DNA of 57,201 bases, from assembly GCA_050945895.1 (NCBI GenBank), contig JBMNTU010000001.1, positions 1 through 57,201 of the forward strand, in the 5' to 3' direction. The notes below the pieces were generated by a model. It saw only the letters and a list, made by a program, of their open reading frames with translations, was not told where the DNA came from and did not search any database. Every line of letters starts with the position of its first letter. Positions within the stretch are counted from its first letter, which is position 1. Made by a program: the position numbers and the translations under genes. The DNA is from JBMNTU01 sp050945895. GTDB lineage: Bacteria > Bacillota > Clostridia > Christensenellales > Christensenellaceae. Positions 15,762 through 24,710 of the stretch are shown here, piece by piece.

Positions 15762-17000
15762 TTATTCAATCAACTCGGAAGTTGGCGGCATATTGATCTC
15801 TGTGATTCGCACGCCATAGTCTTCGTCAATAACCACGACCTCACCTTTGCCAATTTTTTTGCCATTGACCAAAATATCCACCGGTTCGCCTGCAACCCGA
15901 TCCAAGACAATTACCGAACCGGTGTTAAAATGCAATATTTCTTTAATTTGTTTTTTTGTTTTGCCCAGCTCCACCGTTACCTGCATGGGAACATCCAGCA
16001 GCATTTCGATATTATCGACAGAAGCGCCTCTTGCGTCGTAGGCATTGGAAAAACTTGGGAACTGTGCATTTTGCACATTGACATCCTGCTGTTCCCGAAT
16101 GACATTGTGAGACTCCATCATCGGCGCCTGCTGGTAGGCCGGCTGCGGCGCATATGTGGGCGGCGGTGCCTGTGGCTGCGGTGCAGGCGCGGGTGCCGGC
16201 GCAGCGGCCGGAGCCGGGGCCGGAGCTGCTGCGGCAGCCGGTTGCGGTGCAGGCGCGGGTTCTTCTGCGCCCCCACCAATTTCGTCCATCACAGTCTTTG
16301 CCATCGTTTTTGCAAAGTTATACGGCAAAAGCTGCATAATTTCGCTCACCAGCAAGCCTTCAATTTCCATTACAAAATTGATTTTGACCAGCATGTCATC
16401 CTCAATTTCAAAATTATCGGAAATCCGGTCGTCTTGGATATTCAACTTTTTAATAATGGGCGTGGAAATATCCACTTCACGGTTCAACAGGTCTGCGAGC
16501 GACGTTGCAGAAGAACCGATCATTTGGTTCATTACTTCGCCAATTGCACTCAGGTGAATTTCATTCAATTCAACATTGTTCGGGTCTATTTCATTCGGGT
16601 CTTCCCCCAGAAGCACCGCTGTTATCAGCGCAACGTCATATTCCTTTAAAATCAACAGGTTGTCGCCGGTAAGCCCTTTGATATAGCTGACGTCGGCTAC
16701 CACAATGGGCGCAGGATATTCTTCGCTCAGGCTATCTACGGTATGTATAGATATGGACGGAGTGGTAATAACAACCTTTTTGGTCAGGAGGGTAGACATT
16801 GTAGTGGCGGAAGTCCCCATGCATATATTTCCGACTTCGCCCAAAATATCCTGTTCATTTTTGGTCAGGTAATCGTCTACGGCAAGCGTTTCATCTCCAG
16901 CTGCCGGAGCCGACGAAGTATCTTCTGCAGCGGCATCATCCCCTCCGGTGCCATTCAGCAGTTTTTCGATTTCTTCCGGGCTCATTACTTCGTTACTCAA
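15762..17000 (-). CDS. fliY: Flagellar switch protein FliY (FliN with CheC-like phosphatase domains)
   Basis: Part of the C-ring and a CheY-P phosphatase. The order is a CheY-binding peptide (MSPEEIEKLLNG, 6-17), a CheC-like region with two phosphatase motifs (DILGEVGNICMG with Glu55 and Asn58; SAIGEVMNQMIG), an Ala/Pro-rich linker of about 60 residues, and a C-terminal FliN domain (LDVPMQVTVELGKTKKQIKEI; GEPVDILVNGKKIGKGEVVV). I chose TTG 17000, which gives MSNEVMSPEE and has AAGGAG ten bases upstream; the ATG three codons earlier lies against the SD, and ATG 16985 has none. It overlaps the end of fliM by eight bases and is the last gene before a terminator. Confidence 0.93.
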   Translation of the reverse strand: MSNEVMSPEEIEKLLNGTGGDDAAAEDTSSAPAAGDETLAVDDYLTKNEQDILGEVGNICMGTSATTMSTLLTKKVVITTPSISIHTVDSLSEEYPAPIVVADVSYIKGLTGDNLLILKEYDVALITAVLLGEDPNEIDPNNVELNEIHLSAIGEVMNQMIGSSATSLADLLNREVDISTPIIKKLNIQDDRISDNFEIEDDMLVKINFVMEIEGLLVSEIMQLLPYNFAKTMAKTVMDEIGGGAEEPAPAPQPAAAAAPAPAPAAAPAPAPAPQPQAPPPTYAPQPAYQQAPMMESHNVIREQQDVNVQNAQFPSFSNAYDARGASVDNIEMLLDVPMQVTVELGKTKKQIKEILHFNTGSVIVLDRVAGEPVDILVNGKKIGKGEVVVIDEDYGVRITEINMPPTSELIE

Positions 17001-17985
17001 TGTTCTCATTCTCCTTGACAATTTCTGCTATCTGTACCGCGTACTTGTTGTTTTCGGTTCCTATAACCCCTTTAAATTTCGGAACGTCTTCCACCTTCAC
17101 GCTAATATAATCCCGTATATTATGGTTGATGAGTATAATGTCGCCCGGCTGCATATTGATAATTTCCCTTAGCGGCGCAGTCGTTTCGTTGAATACTGCC
17201 GCAATGGCAGCGTTTGTTCCCACCAACCGTTTTTCAATGATCTTTCCTTTGCTTTCCTGTACGCCGCGCATGTTTTCTGCCAGCGTCCAGTTTACTGTGC
17301 TCAGCTTTTTAGCAATGGGCTGCAGCGAATAATGCGGAATACACATAGATATCAGCCCTTCCGTATTATCCAGCTTAACACTCAGTGTTACAATTGCCGA
17401 CGGCTCATTCATTTCAGCAATTTGCGTAAATTGCGAGCTTGTTTCAATACGCATCAAAATCGGGTCGACCTTTACAATCTTTTCCCACGATTCCCGCAGA
17501 ATATCCATCATGTGCTGCAAAATATTTTCTGCAATGGAAAGCTCTATCTCTGTAAAGGCTTTGTCCGAAAACGAATTGTCTGCCTGCCCGCCAAAAAGCC
17601 GCCCGATCAGGCCGTAAACAAACGTCGCAGACAGCTCCATAAGCTGCGAGCCCTGCAGCGGCTCCATTTCCATTACGCCCAAAATAACAGGGTCGGGCAA
17701 AGAGTTGTTAAGCTCGCCAAAGCTCTGCTCCTCTACCGACAATACCTCAATTTCACATACCGTATGCAGCATTCCTGTCAGCTTGCTTGCCAGAAGGTAC
17801 GCAAAGCTATCGAATATAACCCCAAGGGTACGCATCTGGTCCTTGTGAAATTTATTGGCGGTTTTAAAATCGTAGATCTTATAACCGTCATCCGCATTTT
17901 CGTCGTCAGAAACCGCTACGTCTTCACCAGAATCGAGCGCATTCAGTAAATCGTCTATTTCTTTTTGTGATAATACCTTTGCCAA
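16993..17985 (-). CDS. fliM: Flagellar motor switch protein FliM
   Basis: C-ring protein that receives CheY-P and sets rotation direction. The N-terminal EIDDLLNAL motif binds CheY-P, the middle CheC-like domain (LGVIFDSFAYLLASKLTG and following) binds FliG, and the C-terminal SpoA domain (REIINMQPGDIILI; VEDVPKFKGVIG) pairs with FliY. I place the start at TTG 17985, giving MAKVLSQKEIDDLL as in homologs, with AGGAGG nine bases upstream; the TTG three codons earlier abuts that SD. Length 330. Followed by fliY with an eight-base overlap, preceded by fliL. Confidence 0.95.
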   Translation of the reverse strand: MAKVLSQKEIDDLLNALDSGEDVAVSDDENADDGYKIYDFKTANKFHKDQMRTLGVIFDSFAYLLASKLTGMLHTVCEIEVLSVEEQSFGELNNSLPDPVILGVMEMEPLQGSQLMELSATFVYGLIGRLFGGQADNSFSDKAFTEIELSIAENILQHMMDILRESWEKIVKVDPILMRIETSSQFTQIAEMNEPSAIVTLSVKLDNTEGLISMCIPHYSLQPIAKKLSTVNWTLAENMRGVQESKGKIIEKRLVGTNAAIAAVFNETTAPLREIINMQPGDIILINHNIRDYISVKVEDVPKFKGVIGTENNKYAVQIAEIVKENENIE

Positions 17986-18062
17986 AATCGGCAACCTCCT
18001 GCTGCATCAACAGACAATTCCCCACGCACAGCCAAAACGCCGCACGTAATTTTCGTCAGCTT

Positions 18063-18473
18063 CTATTGTACTACAAAATCATTGATATATACATAGTAAA
18101 CATCTTCTGTTCCAAGCGCGGTCCTCAGCTCTGTTGTCATACGCTCTGCCAGTATATCAATAATGTCGTCCGCGCGCAATTCCTCTTCCGTGTTATCCCG
18201 CAGGATCTGTACAAGCGTATCCCTGATTACTGCATTGTTTGTCTCAAGAAACTCTGTTTGTTCCTTCCCGGACATAGCAATGGATACACTTGTCTTGCAA
18301 AGCACGTTGGAATCCTTTACGTTGGTTACAAAATATTCGCCGGGAGAATAATAGTACAGATCGTCGAGCGTTATTTCCCCGCTATCATCGCCTCCGCCAA
18401 AAAGACTACAAGCCGTCATAACCATCGTCGCAAGTATAGCTACCGTAACCAGTAGCATCAGTTTCTTTTTCAT
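18063..18473 (-). CDS. fliL: Flagellar basal-body protein FliL with lipoprotein-type signal
   Basis: FliL supports stator function next to the motor. The position between motB and fliM, 136-residue length, a single N-terminal hydrophobic segment and the C-terminal VYYVYINDFVVQ end fit FliL. Unusually, the N-terminus (MKKKLMLLVTVAILATMVMTACSLFGG) ends in a lipobox-like Met-Thr-Ala-Cys, with Cys22 followed by Ser and a Gly/Asp-rich stretch. If processed it would be a lipid-anchored, externally exposed protein instead of a membrane-spanning one. GAGGG about eight bases upstream supports the ATG. Confidence 0.8.
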   Translation of the reverse strand: MKKKLMLLVTVAILATMVMTACSLFGGGDDSGEITLDDLYYYSPGEYFVTNVKDSNVLCKTSVSIAMSGKEQTEFLETNNAVIRDTLVQILRDNTEEELRADDIIDILAERMTTELRTALGTEDVYYVYINDFVVQ

Positions 18474-18529
18474 TTTATCACGCCCTCTTACCTTTCGCCA
18501 GTGTTTCTATGTAACAAGTATAAAACTTT

Positions 18530-19372
18530 TTATGGTTCACTGCCCAGTTCTCCTTCACGCACACCGTATGAAAGCGTTGCACCATCCGGAATTTCGTCCA
18601 CAAATTTAGATTCAATATTAAACTGTACGCGGCGGTTCCGCTGGCGGCCTTCTTCCGTATCGTTCGTATCGATTGGGTACCATTCGCCTTTTCCGCTCGC
18701 TGTAAAATAATTTCCTGGAATATTGTGTGCTTCTTCCATAAAGCGGACAACCGTACCGGCACGTTCCGTAGAAAGCTGTAAATTATCCCGGAAGGACGGG
18801 TTTCTCTCGCTTACAGGAACGTTGTCTGTATGGCCTTCTACCGTAATATCCTGGATGCTGTCTATATAAGCAGACAGCATAGCCCCAATATCCGCGAGTA
18901 TTCCCTCTGCAATATCGTCGCGGATATCTGCATATCCCGAGTCAAATAATATACCTTCTATAATGGTGATGTAAATATACCGGTCATCCCTGTCCAGCGC
19001 CACATACATCTTAAGGTCCTGCTGCTCTACATATTCGTTGAGCTGTTCATAAAGCTCATCAAAGCGCATACGAATCTGCGCCTGCTCTGCCGACTCTTCC
19101 TGTTCTTCTTCATTGGGTTCTTTGTCCCTCTGCTGAACCATATCTGCCTGTGCAAGCCCCGCAGTTGGGTTATTTGGGTCTATGGGCTCCAAAACGGAAC
19201 CCGGAGGCGCACCTGTAAAAGATTCGACAATCCGGATCCATTTTTCTTCGCTTATGGATGATGACGCAAACAGCAATACAAAGAAGGTCAAAAGCAGCGT
19301 GACCAAATCTCCGTATGTATCCATCCAGCTGGCGCCACCAGCTTTTCGTTCTTTTTTCTGTCTTTTACTCAT
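18530..19372 (-). CDS. motB: Flagellar motor stator protein MotB
   Basis: Stator subunit anchoring the motor to peptidoglycan. One membrane helix (about residues 20-40) begins with SWMDTYGDLVTLLLTFFVLL, carrying the conserved proton-binding Asp in the WMDTYGD region. A long acidic linker (EEEQEESAEQAQ) leads to an OmpA-like domain with VEGHTDNVPVS and LSTERAGTVVRFM, which bind the wall. The C-terminal RNRRVQFNIE is typical. It overlaps motA by four bases (ATGA), indicating coupled translation. Ion type cannot be told from sequence alone. Confidence 0.95.
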   Translation of the reverse strand: MSKRQKKERKAGGASWMDTYGDLVTLLLTFFVLLFASSSISEEKWIRIVESFTGAPPGSVLEPIDPNNPTAGLAQADMVQQRDKEPNEEEQEESAEQAQIRMRFDELYEQLNEYVEQQDLKMYVALDRDDRYIYITIIEGILFDSGYADIRDDIAEGILADIGAMLSAYIDSIQDITVEGHTDNVPVSERNPSFRDNLQLSTERAGTVVRFMEEAHNIPGNYFTASGKGEWYPIDTNDTEEGRQRNRRVQFNIESKFVDEIPDGATLSYGVREGELGSEP

Positions 19373-20169
19373 TCAGCCGTTTCTCTTTGTGCCGGCGCTG
19401 CCGCTTCATCTCCTGCCGCAGCCGCTTCTTCATTCGAAATAAACGCCATTAGCTTATCTTTAATGACGCGTGGGTTTTCTCCATCCTGGATGGACAAAAT
19501 CCCCTCTATTACAATATCCTTTTGTATCTGCTCATTTTGGTTTTTAATTCTGAGCTGGCTTGCAATGGGGTTAAACATCGCATTTGCGATAACAACCCCG
19601 TAAAATGTCGTAATAAGAGCTACCGCCATTGCCGGCCCCAGCGTCGAGGGGTCGTTCAATTGTTGTAGCATGTTGATAAGGCCAATCAGCGTACCAACCA
19701 TGCCAAACGCCGGTGCAAGCGACGATCCTGTTTCAAAAATACCAATATATTTTGAGTGACGCTCATCCATAAAGTAGACTTCCGTTTCCAGAACGTTTTT
19801 CACCAGTTCCGGATCGGTGCCATCCAAAATAAGCATCACCCCCTTCTTAAGGAAAGGGTCTTTCATGTCGTTTACTTTGTCTTCTAACGCCAAAAGCCCG
19901 TTCTTACGGGCCACATTTGCCATATCTATAATTTCGTCGATTTGCTGATTCAGGTCGATTTCATTTTTCCCCAGCGCGATCTTGATCAGGGTAAACAGCT
20001 TTTTAAAATCCTCCATCGGGTAGCAGGCAATCATCGCACCCAGCGTACCTCCCACTACAATGAAGATAGACGGCCCGTTGATGTACGTACCAATATCTCC
20101 TTCAAGCACGATACTGACAATCGTACAGACCGTCGTAATGGCAAACCCCATTATCAAGGTAATATTCAA
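19369..20169 (-). CDS. motA: Flagellar motor stator protein MotA
   Basis: Four-helix ion-channel subunit: segments near residues 3-22, 32-50, 150-170 and 185-205. Motifs include IFIVVGGTLGAMIACYP at helix 2, FETGSSLAPAFGMVGTLIGLI at helix 3 and GPAMAVALITTFYGVVIAN at helix 4. The cytoplasmic loop between helices 2 and 3 carries the charged residues that push FliG. The C-terminal 30 residues are Ala/Glu-rich. The TTG start is preceded by GGGGGTG. Followed by motB with a four-base overlap. Confidence 0.95.
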   Translation of the reverse strand: MNITLIMGFAITTVCTIVSIVLEGDIGTYINGPSIFIVVGGTLGAMIACYPMEDFKKLFTLIKIALGKNEIDLNQQIDEIIDMANVARKNGLLALEDKVNDMKDPFLKKGVMLILDGTDPELVKNVLETEVYFMDERHSKYIGIFETGSSLAPAFGMVGTLIGLINMLQQLNDPSTLGPAMAVALITTFYGVVIANAMFNPIASQLRIKNQNEQIQKDIVIEGILSIQDGENPRVIKDKLMAFISNEEAAAAGDEAAAPAQRETAE

Positions 20170-20201
20170 AACTTCTTCACCCCCAGCTCAATGCCGATTT
20201 T

Positions 20202-20444
20202 TTATTTTCCGTCGTGTTTCTCTCCAGTCTCTTCCAGCAGAGCGGCAATCCGTTTGGGAAGATCCATAAAAAGCGCTTGTTTATATTCGATAATTCTGTC
20301 TATCACTTCCCGGACAGACTCCAGCACCAGGAGTTTTTTTCCTGATGCCAGAGTAATCATCGTATCCGGAGTGGCCTCCACAAACTCAATGAGTTCTGCA
20401 TTTACATAGTATTTTACCCCATTCAGCCGGGAAACCTCAATCAT
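20202..20444 (-). CDS. flbD: FlbD/SwrD family protein
   Basis: Small 80-residue protein beginning MIEVSRLNGVKYYVNAELIE, followed by TPDTMITLASGKKLLVLE and a helix (VREVIDRIIEYK), which defines the FlbD family. In Bacillus the homolog SwrD raises motor torque, probably through the stator. The position between the hook gene flgE and motA is the standard one in Gram-positives. It starts 13 bases after flgE. Confidence 0.93.
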   Translation of the reverse strand: MIEVSRLNGVKYYVNAELIEFVEATPDTMITLASGKKLLVLESVREVIDRIIEYKQALFMDLPKRIAALLEETGEKHDGK

Positions 20445-20457
20445 TTTTTAACCATTT

Positions 20458-21729
20458 TTACCGTTTCAGGTTAATCAGTTCTTCCAAAAGCGTATCCGAA
20501 ACCGTAATGATCCTGGAGTTTGCCTGGAATCCCCTCTGTGTTGTAATCATGTTAACCATCTCTTCCGAAAGGTCTACGTTAGACATTTCGAGCGAGCCCG
20601 GGTTAATCGTTCCCGCACCGTTGTTGCCTGCGCGGTTGATGCGCGCGCCGCCCGAAGAAGGTGTCTGGATATAAAGGTTGTTGCCCTGTTTTTCCAGTCC
20701 CTCTGCATTTGTAAACGTCGCAAGCGCTACATAACCAATAATTACTTTTTCACCCTTTGCAAAAGCCTGCGGCGGTGTGCCGTATACGCCCGCTTCTTTA
20801 ATTTGGGCAACCACAGAGCCGTCTTTTGTTACCGCAACATTTTCATAAAGGTTGGGGTCTGCAAAAATATTACCCAACGTCGGGCCGTTTATAAACCCAT
20901 CGTTGTTTGTAATATCGATCTCTACTGTGCTCAAAAGGCTTTTAATGTCCTGCAGGCCTGCCGCTACGCTGCCCGGTGCTGTCTGTGTTACGAATGTGAT
21001 TTCGCCCACTCCGTCAATTTTAAGCGTGTTCGACGACCCAACCGCATTAAAGGGGCCGGTTGCCGATCCGTTTAGCGTAATGGTCGGGGTCGGAATTTCG
21101 AGGCCGTTCCTGTACACTTTGATATCGTTCTGTACATTACCCGTGTTGCCTACTACTTCAATTGTGTAAACACCCGCGTTTGTATTTCTGACAAATTCGT
21201 TGTTATTCGGCGGTGTTACCCCTGCGCTGTATCCAAAGGTGTCAAACAGCGTTGTGTTCTTTCCGGTCAGGTCTGTGGCCTTTGCCGCGCCAATCGTTCC
21301 TTGTTCATAAACTGCATTGTATCCCTGTACATAATAACCGCTCTGGTTTTGCAGCATGCCGTTTGTGCCGATTCCAAACGAGCCGTCACGCGTATAGCGG
21401 TTTCCCTGCGGTGTAGACATAACAAAATATCCATCACCTGTTATCGCAAGGTCAAGCGTGTTTCCCGTATACTGCGCCGCACCCGGTGTGTGCTTGACCA
21501 CAATCGAAGCTACGCTTGTACCTAGGCCAATCTGCTGTGCGTTTGTCGAGCCCTGGTATGCTGTCGGCGCCGAAGCCGGCGATACCGTTTCACTGTAGAG
21601 GTCTGCAAAGTTTGCAACGCTCTTTTTAAATCCAATCGTATTTACGTTCGCAATGTTGTTACCAATAACGTCCATTCGGGTCTGGTGGGAACGGAGCCCT
21701 GTTACGCCCGAAAAAAGTGATCTCATCAT
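20458..21729 (-). CDS. flgE: Flagellar hook protein FlgE
   Basis: Hook subunit of 423 residues. The N-terminus MRSLFSGVTGLRSHQTRMDVIGNNIANVNT and the C-terminus with LSEEMVNMITTQRGFQANSRIITVSDTLLEELINL are the conserved rod/hook helices; the middle (GDGYFVMSTPQGNRYTRDG) is typical of FlgE/FlgG. It lies after flgD and before flbD, which assigns it to the hook and not the rod. GGAGG ten bases before tandem ATG codons supports the start; either Met could be used. Confidence 0.93.
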   Translation of the reverse strand: MMRSLFSGVTGLRSHQTRMDVIGNNIANVNTIGFKKSVANFADLYSETVSPASAPTAYQGSTNAQQIGLGTSVASIVVKHTPGAAQYTGNTLDLAITGDGYFVMSTPQGNRYTRDGSFGIGTNGMLQNQSGYYVQGYNAVYEQGTIGAAKATDLTGKNTTLFDTFGYSAGVTPPNNNEFVRNTNAGVYTIEVVGNTGNVQNDIKVYRNGLEIPTPTITLNGSATGPFNAVGSSNTLKIDGVGEITFVTQTAPGSVAAGLQDIKSLLSTVEIDITNNDGFINGPTLGNIFADPNLYENVAVTKDGSVVAQIKEAGVYGTPPQAFAKGEKVIIGYVALATFTNAEGLEKQGNNLYIQTPSSGGARINRAGNNGAGTINPGSLEMSNVDLSEEMVNMITTQRGFQANSRIITVSDTLLEELINLKR

Positions 21730-21859
21730 AAGTCAAAATCCTCCAAAAAGATTTTATATATATTAATCTTAGTTGTATTCATCATTATTATCACTGCTAT
21801 CATTGCAAATAATGCTGAATGTCGTTACTCCTAAATGCTACATTTTTTGCATACCCGGA

Positions 21860-22489
21860 TTAGTAAATTTTTGTAATCCAGGAAACAGCGACTTCCGTGT
21901 CGTTATCCTTCAGTTTTGCGAAAAGCGAACCGCCTTTTACAACCACATATTCGACTTCGCCGCTTACGGTTTTTGTCGTGGGCTGCCCTTCGACGATTTC
22001 GTCTTCCTCAAGCGGTACCTGTGCGTCAATCGTTTTGCCGATCAGGTTTGCCGCCTGCGAGATCATCGCATCCTGCGAGACCGTGCTATCATAGACATCC
22101 AAAACTGCGGATACTGGTACATAGTACTCTCCTACCGACAGGTAGTATTCGCCGCCATACTGCGACACGCCTGCTACCCTGCCAAAAACCTGTGATACGC
22201 CGCCGGCCCCGTTCGACACCTGCGCCAGTACGTCCTTACCAATCATCGTATACGCGTGTGTGGCGCTAAACGATTGATTCAGTGCAGACATCTGCTCAAG
22301 TGCAGAAAATTGTGCCATCTGCGCAATAAAGTCCGTATCCTTCATTGGTTCCAATGGATCCTGGTTCGCCAGCTGTGCGGCAAGAATCTGTAAAAATTCG
22401 TCCTGCCCCATCTCCTGCTTGGGAACCCTGCTCGATTCTGTTGTCATGTTGCTTAAATTGGAGACTCCGTACACATTGTTTGTTGCCAT
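21860..22489 (-). CDS. flgD: Hook cap protein FlgD
   Basis: Scaffold for hook growth. The N-terminal region GQDEFLQILAAQLANQDPLEPMKDTDFIAQMAQFSALEQM is the FlgD signature, followed by a beta domain (QVFGRVAGVSQYGGEYYL). Length 209 is normal. Placed between fliK and flgE. The 130 bases between it and flgE hold a second SD-like AGGAG but no recognisable gene. Confidence 0.95.
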   Translation of the reverse strand: MATNNVYGVSNLSNMTTESSRVPKQEMGQDEFLQILAAQLANQDPLEPMKDTDFIAQMAQFSALEQMSALNQSFSATHAYTMIGKDVLAQVSNGAGGVSQVFGRVAGVSQYGGEYYLSVGEYYVPVSAVLDVYDSTVSQDAMISQAANLIGKTIDAQVPLEEDEIVEGQPTTKTVSGEVEYVVVKGGSLFAKLKDNDTEVAVSWITKIY

Positions 22490-22528
22490 GTTTTTCCCTT
22501 TCCTTTTACATTAATGCTTCGAATTCAT

Positions 22529-23890
22529 TTAAGCGCTGAATTCCACAGAACCTCCTTGCTCTGCCAGTACATCATAGTTTGTTAAGCTATCATAGACCAT
22601 GGTCATTTCCTCTGGGATGTCTTGTATTCCTCCGTGAATACCCTTTACCTGTATGGCGCTACGATTTTCCCATTGCTGAGAGTCGTTTGCATCTTCTTTT
22701 CTTGTAGAGTTGCCCATCTGGTCATAAATCACTTCCATTTGCACAACGTTGATGCCTTTTTCGCGGAGCGCTTCCAGCATTTGCGTCTGGTCCGCCTGAA
22801 TAATGCCGTGAACGTTCTTGTTTGCCGTCATCAGCTTTGCCACCAGGCCTCCCTCTTCAGCCGCCAGCATAATGGATAATCCTCCAAGGTGCTCGGGCTT
22901 CAGTTGGATGTAAAACTCCGTCTTGTCTTTTGTGACGATGCTTTTCACCTGTTCCAGCAACTGCGACTGCACGTTCTGTTTGAATTCCGCATCGGGCAGC
23001 GGCTCCATCTGGTTTTGTACAGACGTTTTAAATTCCACCTTGCCCTCAGAAGATATCTGCGCAGTCATCGGGGTTATCCCCTGATCTTTTGCGCCGCTCT
23101 GGCTTTTGCCGCCTGTCTCTTCCTCTGCGTCACCCTTGTCGCTCATAGCCTCTATTGGTTTGCTTGTGCTCTCCGTTTGCTCAGCAACGTTTTCCGTTAT
23201 GCCCGCCTTTGCAGTTTCCTGCTGCTTTAGTGCCGCGTCCGCTTCCTGCAATACTCGTTCGGCGAACTGTGCCGGTTCTGTCAGTTTGCCGTCCGTTTTC
23301 ACGGTTTCGGTTTTCTTTGCCGTCGGCGCGGGCCCTGCTGCTTCTGCATGCTGCGCGGGAAGCTCTTCTGTTACAGGTGCCTGCTCCGCCAACGCATCGC
23401 CGTCCTGTTTGCTCGTTTCTACCTGTGCGAACGCATCCTGAAACAATACATTCTGCGCGTTTTCTTCCGTCGGCATTTTTGCATCCGGCCCCGCAGGCTG
23501 TTCGGTTGTTTGCTGCCCACCTTGTACCATCGGCACGTCTTCTGCCGTTACAACGCCCGGTTCCAAAGTCTCGGGAACGTCCACAGTGTTTTCCACCGGA
23601 ACTTCAAATGTTACAAAAATCGGCGGTATCGCCTGCGCATTCGTAGTTGCTTCTTCTTCCGGCGCAGCTTCCTCGTCGCTTCCGGGAATCGCATCCTTCG
23701 CAACATCCTCCACTGCCTCCTTTATTTTGTCGGCAATGTCCTTTTTGCTTCCGCCAAATGGCTTGTCGCTCTGCGGGGTGCTTTTTACCGCGCTGTCCAA
23801 TTCCTTCATGAAATCGCCTTCCGCCTTCGCGCCGGCCTGATCCTGCGCTTTTATAGCTGGCATAACTTCCGTTACGTTTGCTACTGTCAT
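22529..23890 (-). CDS. fliK: Flagellar hook-length control protein FliK
   Basis: Molecular ruler for the hook. Residues 1-290 are acidic and low-complexity (rich in Glu, Ala, Pro, Thr, Lys), as in FliK rulers. Residues 300-400 form the conserved C-terminal domain: EFYIQLKPEHLGGLSIMLA, then EGGLVAKLMTANKNVHGII and LEALREKGINV, which contact FlhB to switch export specificity. Position ylxF-fliK-flgD is canonical. A second FliK-like gene is at 12.5-14.4 kb. Confidence 0.92.
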   Translation of the reverse strand: MTVANVTEVMPAIKAQDQAGAKAEGDFMKELDSAVKSTPQSDKPFGGSKKDIADKIKEAVEDVAKDAIPGSDEEAAPEEEATTNAQAIPPIFVTFEVPVENTVDVPETLEPGVVTAEDVPMVQGGQQTTEQPAGPDAKMPTEENAQNVLFQDAFAQVETSKQDGDALAEQAPVTEELPAQHAEAAGPAPTAKKTETVKTDGKLTEPAQFAERVLQEADAALKQQETAKAGITENVAEQTESTSKPIEAMSDKGDAEEETGGKSQSGAKDQGITPMTAQISSEGKVEFKTSVQNQMEPLPDAEFKQNVQSQLLEQVKSIVTKDKTEFYIQLKPEHLGGLSIMLAAEEGGLVAKLMTANKNVHGIIQADQTQMLEALREKGINVVQMEVIYDQMGNSTRKEDANDSQQWENRSAIQVKGIHGGIQDIPEEMTMVYDSLTNYDVLAEQGGSVEFSA

Positions 23891-23925
23891 CTTTTTACTT
23901 TCACCTCCTTTCCGTTATCTCGTAT

Positions 23926-24684
23926 CTATTGATCAGACATCAGCCTCGAAATGACTGCTGCCTTCTCAGCATCCAATGCGGCCAGTATATTTGCCGCGCG
24001 TTTTTCATCCATCTTCTTCAAAAGGTCTGCAATCCACCCATTGTCCGTTATGTGGTTCAATATCGCCGCAGCATCAGCGGCCTTCATTTTTTCGTATACA
24101 TCTGCAAGCCGTGTCTCGCCCTGAACCGCTGCTTCGCCGCCAATCGCCGCGCTCCCCTCCGATGTTGTCGCCTGCTCTGCTTCGGCAAGCGCTTCTTCAC
24201 GGCGCGTTACTGCCTTTTCCCGGCTTTCAAGCGCCTGCGCCTCTTCAATCAGCTGTGCCTCGCGCTCTTCAAACTTTGCCTTCTCAGACTCATATTGTGC
24301 AAGTGCCGTCTGGTACTGGTCATCCTGGCGGATGAAAAACCCAATGACCGCTGTTTTTACACCAAACAAATTGAAGTAGTACACAGCAACCAGCCCCGCA
24401 ATCAATATAATCAACACAACTGCGGCAACTGCCTTCCCTTTGCCTTTCTTTGGCCGGTCTTCCCGGTCTGCACGCTTTTCGCGCTTGGCTTTGGGCGGTC
24501 TTACCTTTTTTGCCTTTGGTTGTTTTTCTTTCTTAGGCTTGGGCTGTTTGGGCGGTTTTTCCTTTTTTGGTTTAGGTGCACGTTTCGCCTTTTCTTTTTT
24601 GCCCGCCGGCTGTTCAGCCGCGTCTGCGCCTGTAGCCTCCGGCTCTATCCCCCCGCCTGCATCTTCGAGTACGAATTCTGCCAA
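23926..24684 (-). CDS. ylxF: YlxF/MotE-like protein with Lys/Pro-rich cytoplasmic tail
   Basis: A 252-residue protein with one membrane helix (about residues 84-104, VAAVVLIILIAGLVAVYYF), then a coiled coil (about 120-170) and a C-terminal MgtE-N-like helical domain (YEKMKAADAAAILNHI; KKMDEKRAANILAALDAEKAA). This matches YlxF, the gene between fliJ and fliK in Bacillus, and MotE, a periplasmic chaperone of stator proteins. The first 80 residues are an unusual basic tail with repeated Lys-Pro-Lys motifs, predicted to be cytoplasmic. Its role is unknown; nucleic-acid or lipid contact is conceivable. Confidence 0.82.
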   Translation of the reverse strand: MAEFVLEDAGGGIEPEATGADAAEQPAGKKEKAKRAPKPKKEKPPKQPKPKKEKQPKAKKVRPPKAKREKRADREDRPKKGKGKAVAAVVLIILIAGLVAVYYFNLFGVKTAVIGFFIRQDDQYQTALAQYESEKAKFEEREAQLIEEAQALESREKAVTRREEALAEAEQATTSEGSAAIGGEAAVQGETRLADVYEKMKAADAAAILNHITDNGWIADLLKKMDEKRAANILAALDAEKAAVISRLMSDQ

Positions 24685-24710
24685 TGTTTACGTTTCTCCA
24701 ATCGCTCGAG

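Noticed and set aside
16140..16270. Tandem repeat in fliY
   Set aside because: It is an Ala/Pro-rich interdomain linker made of similar codons, common in FliY, not a mobile or regulatory repeat.
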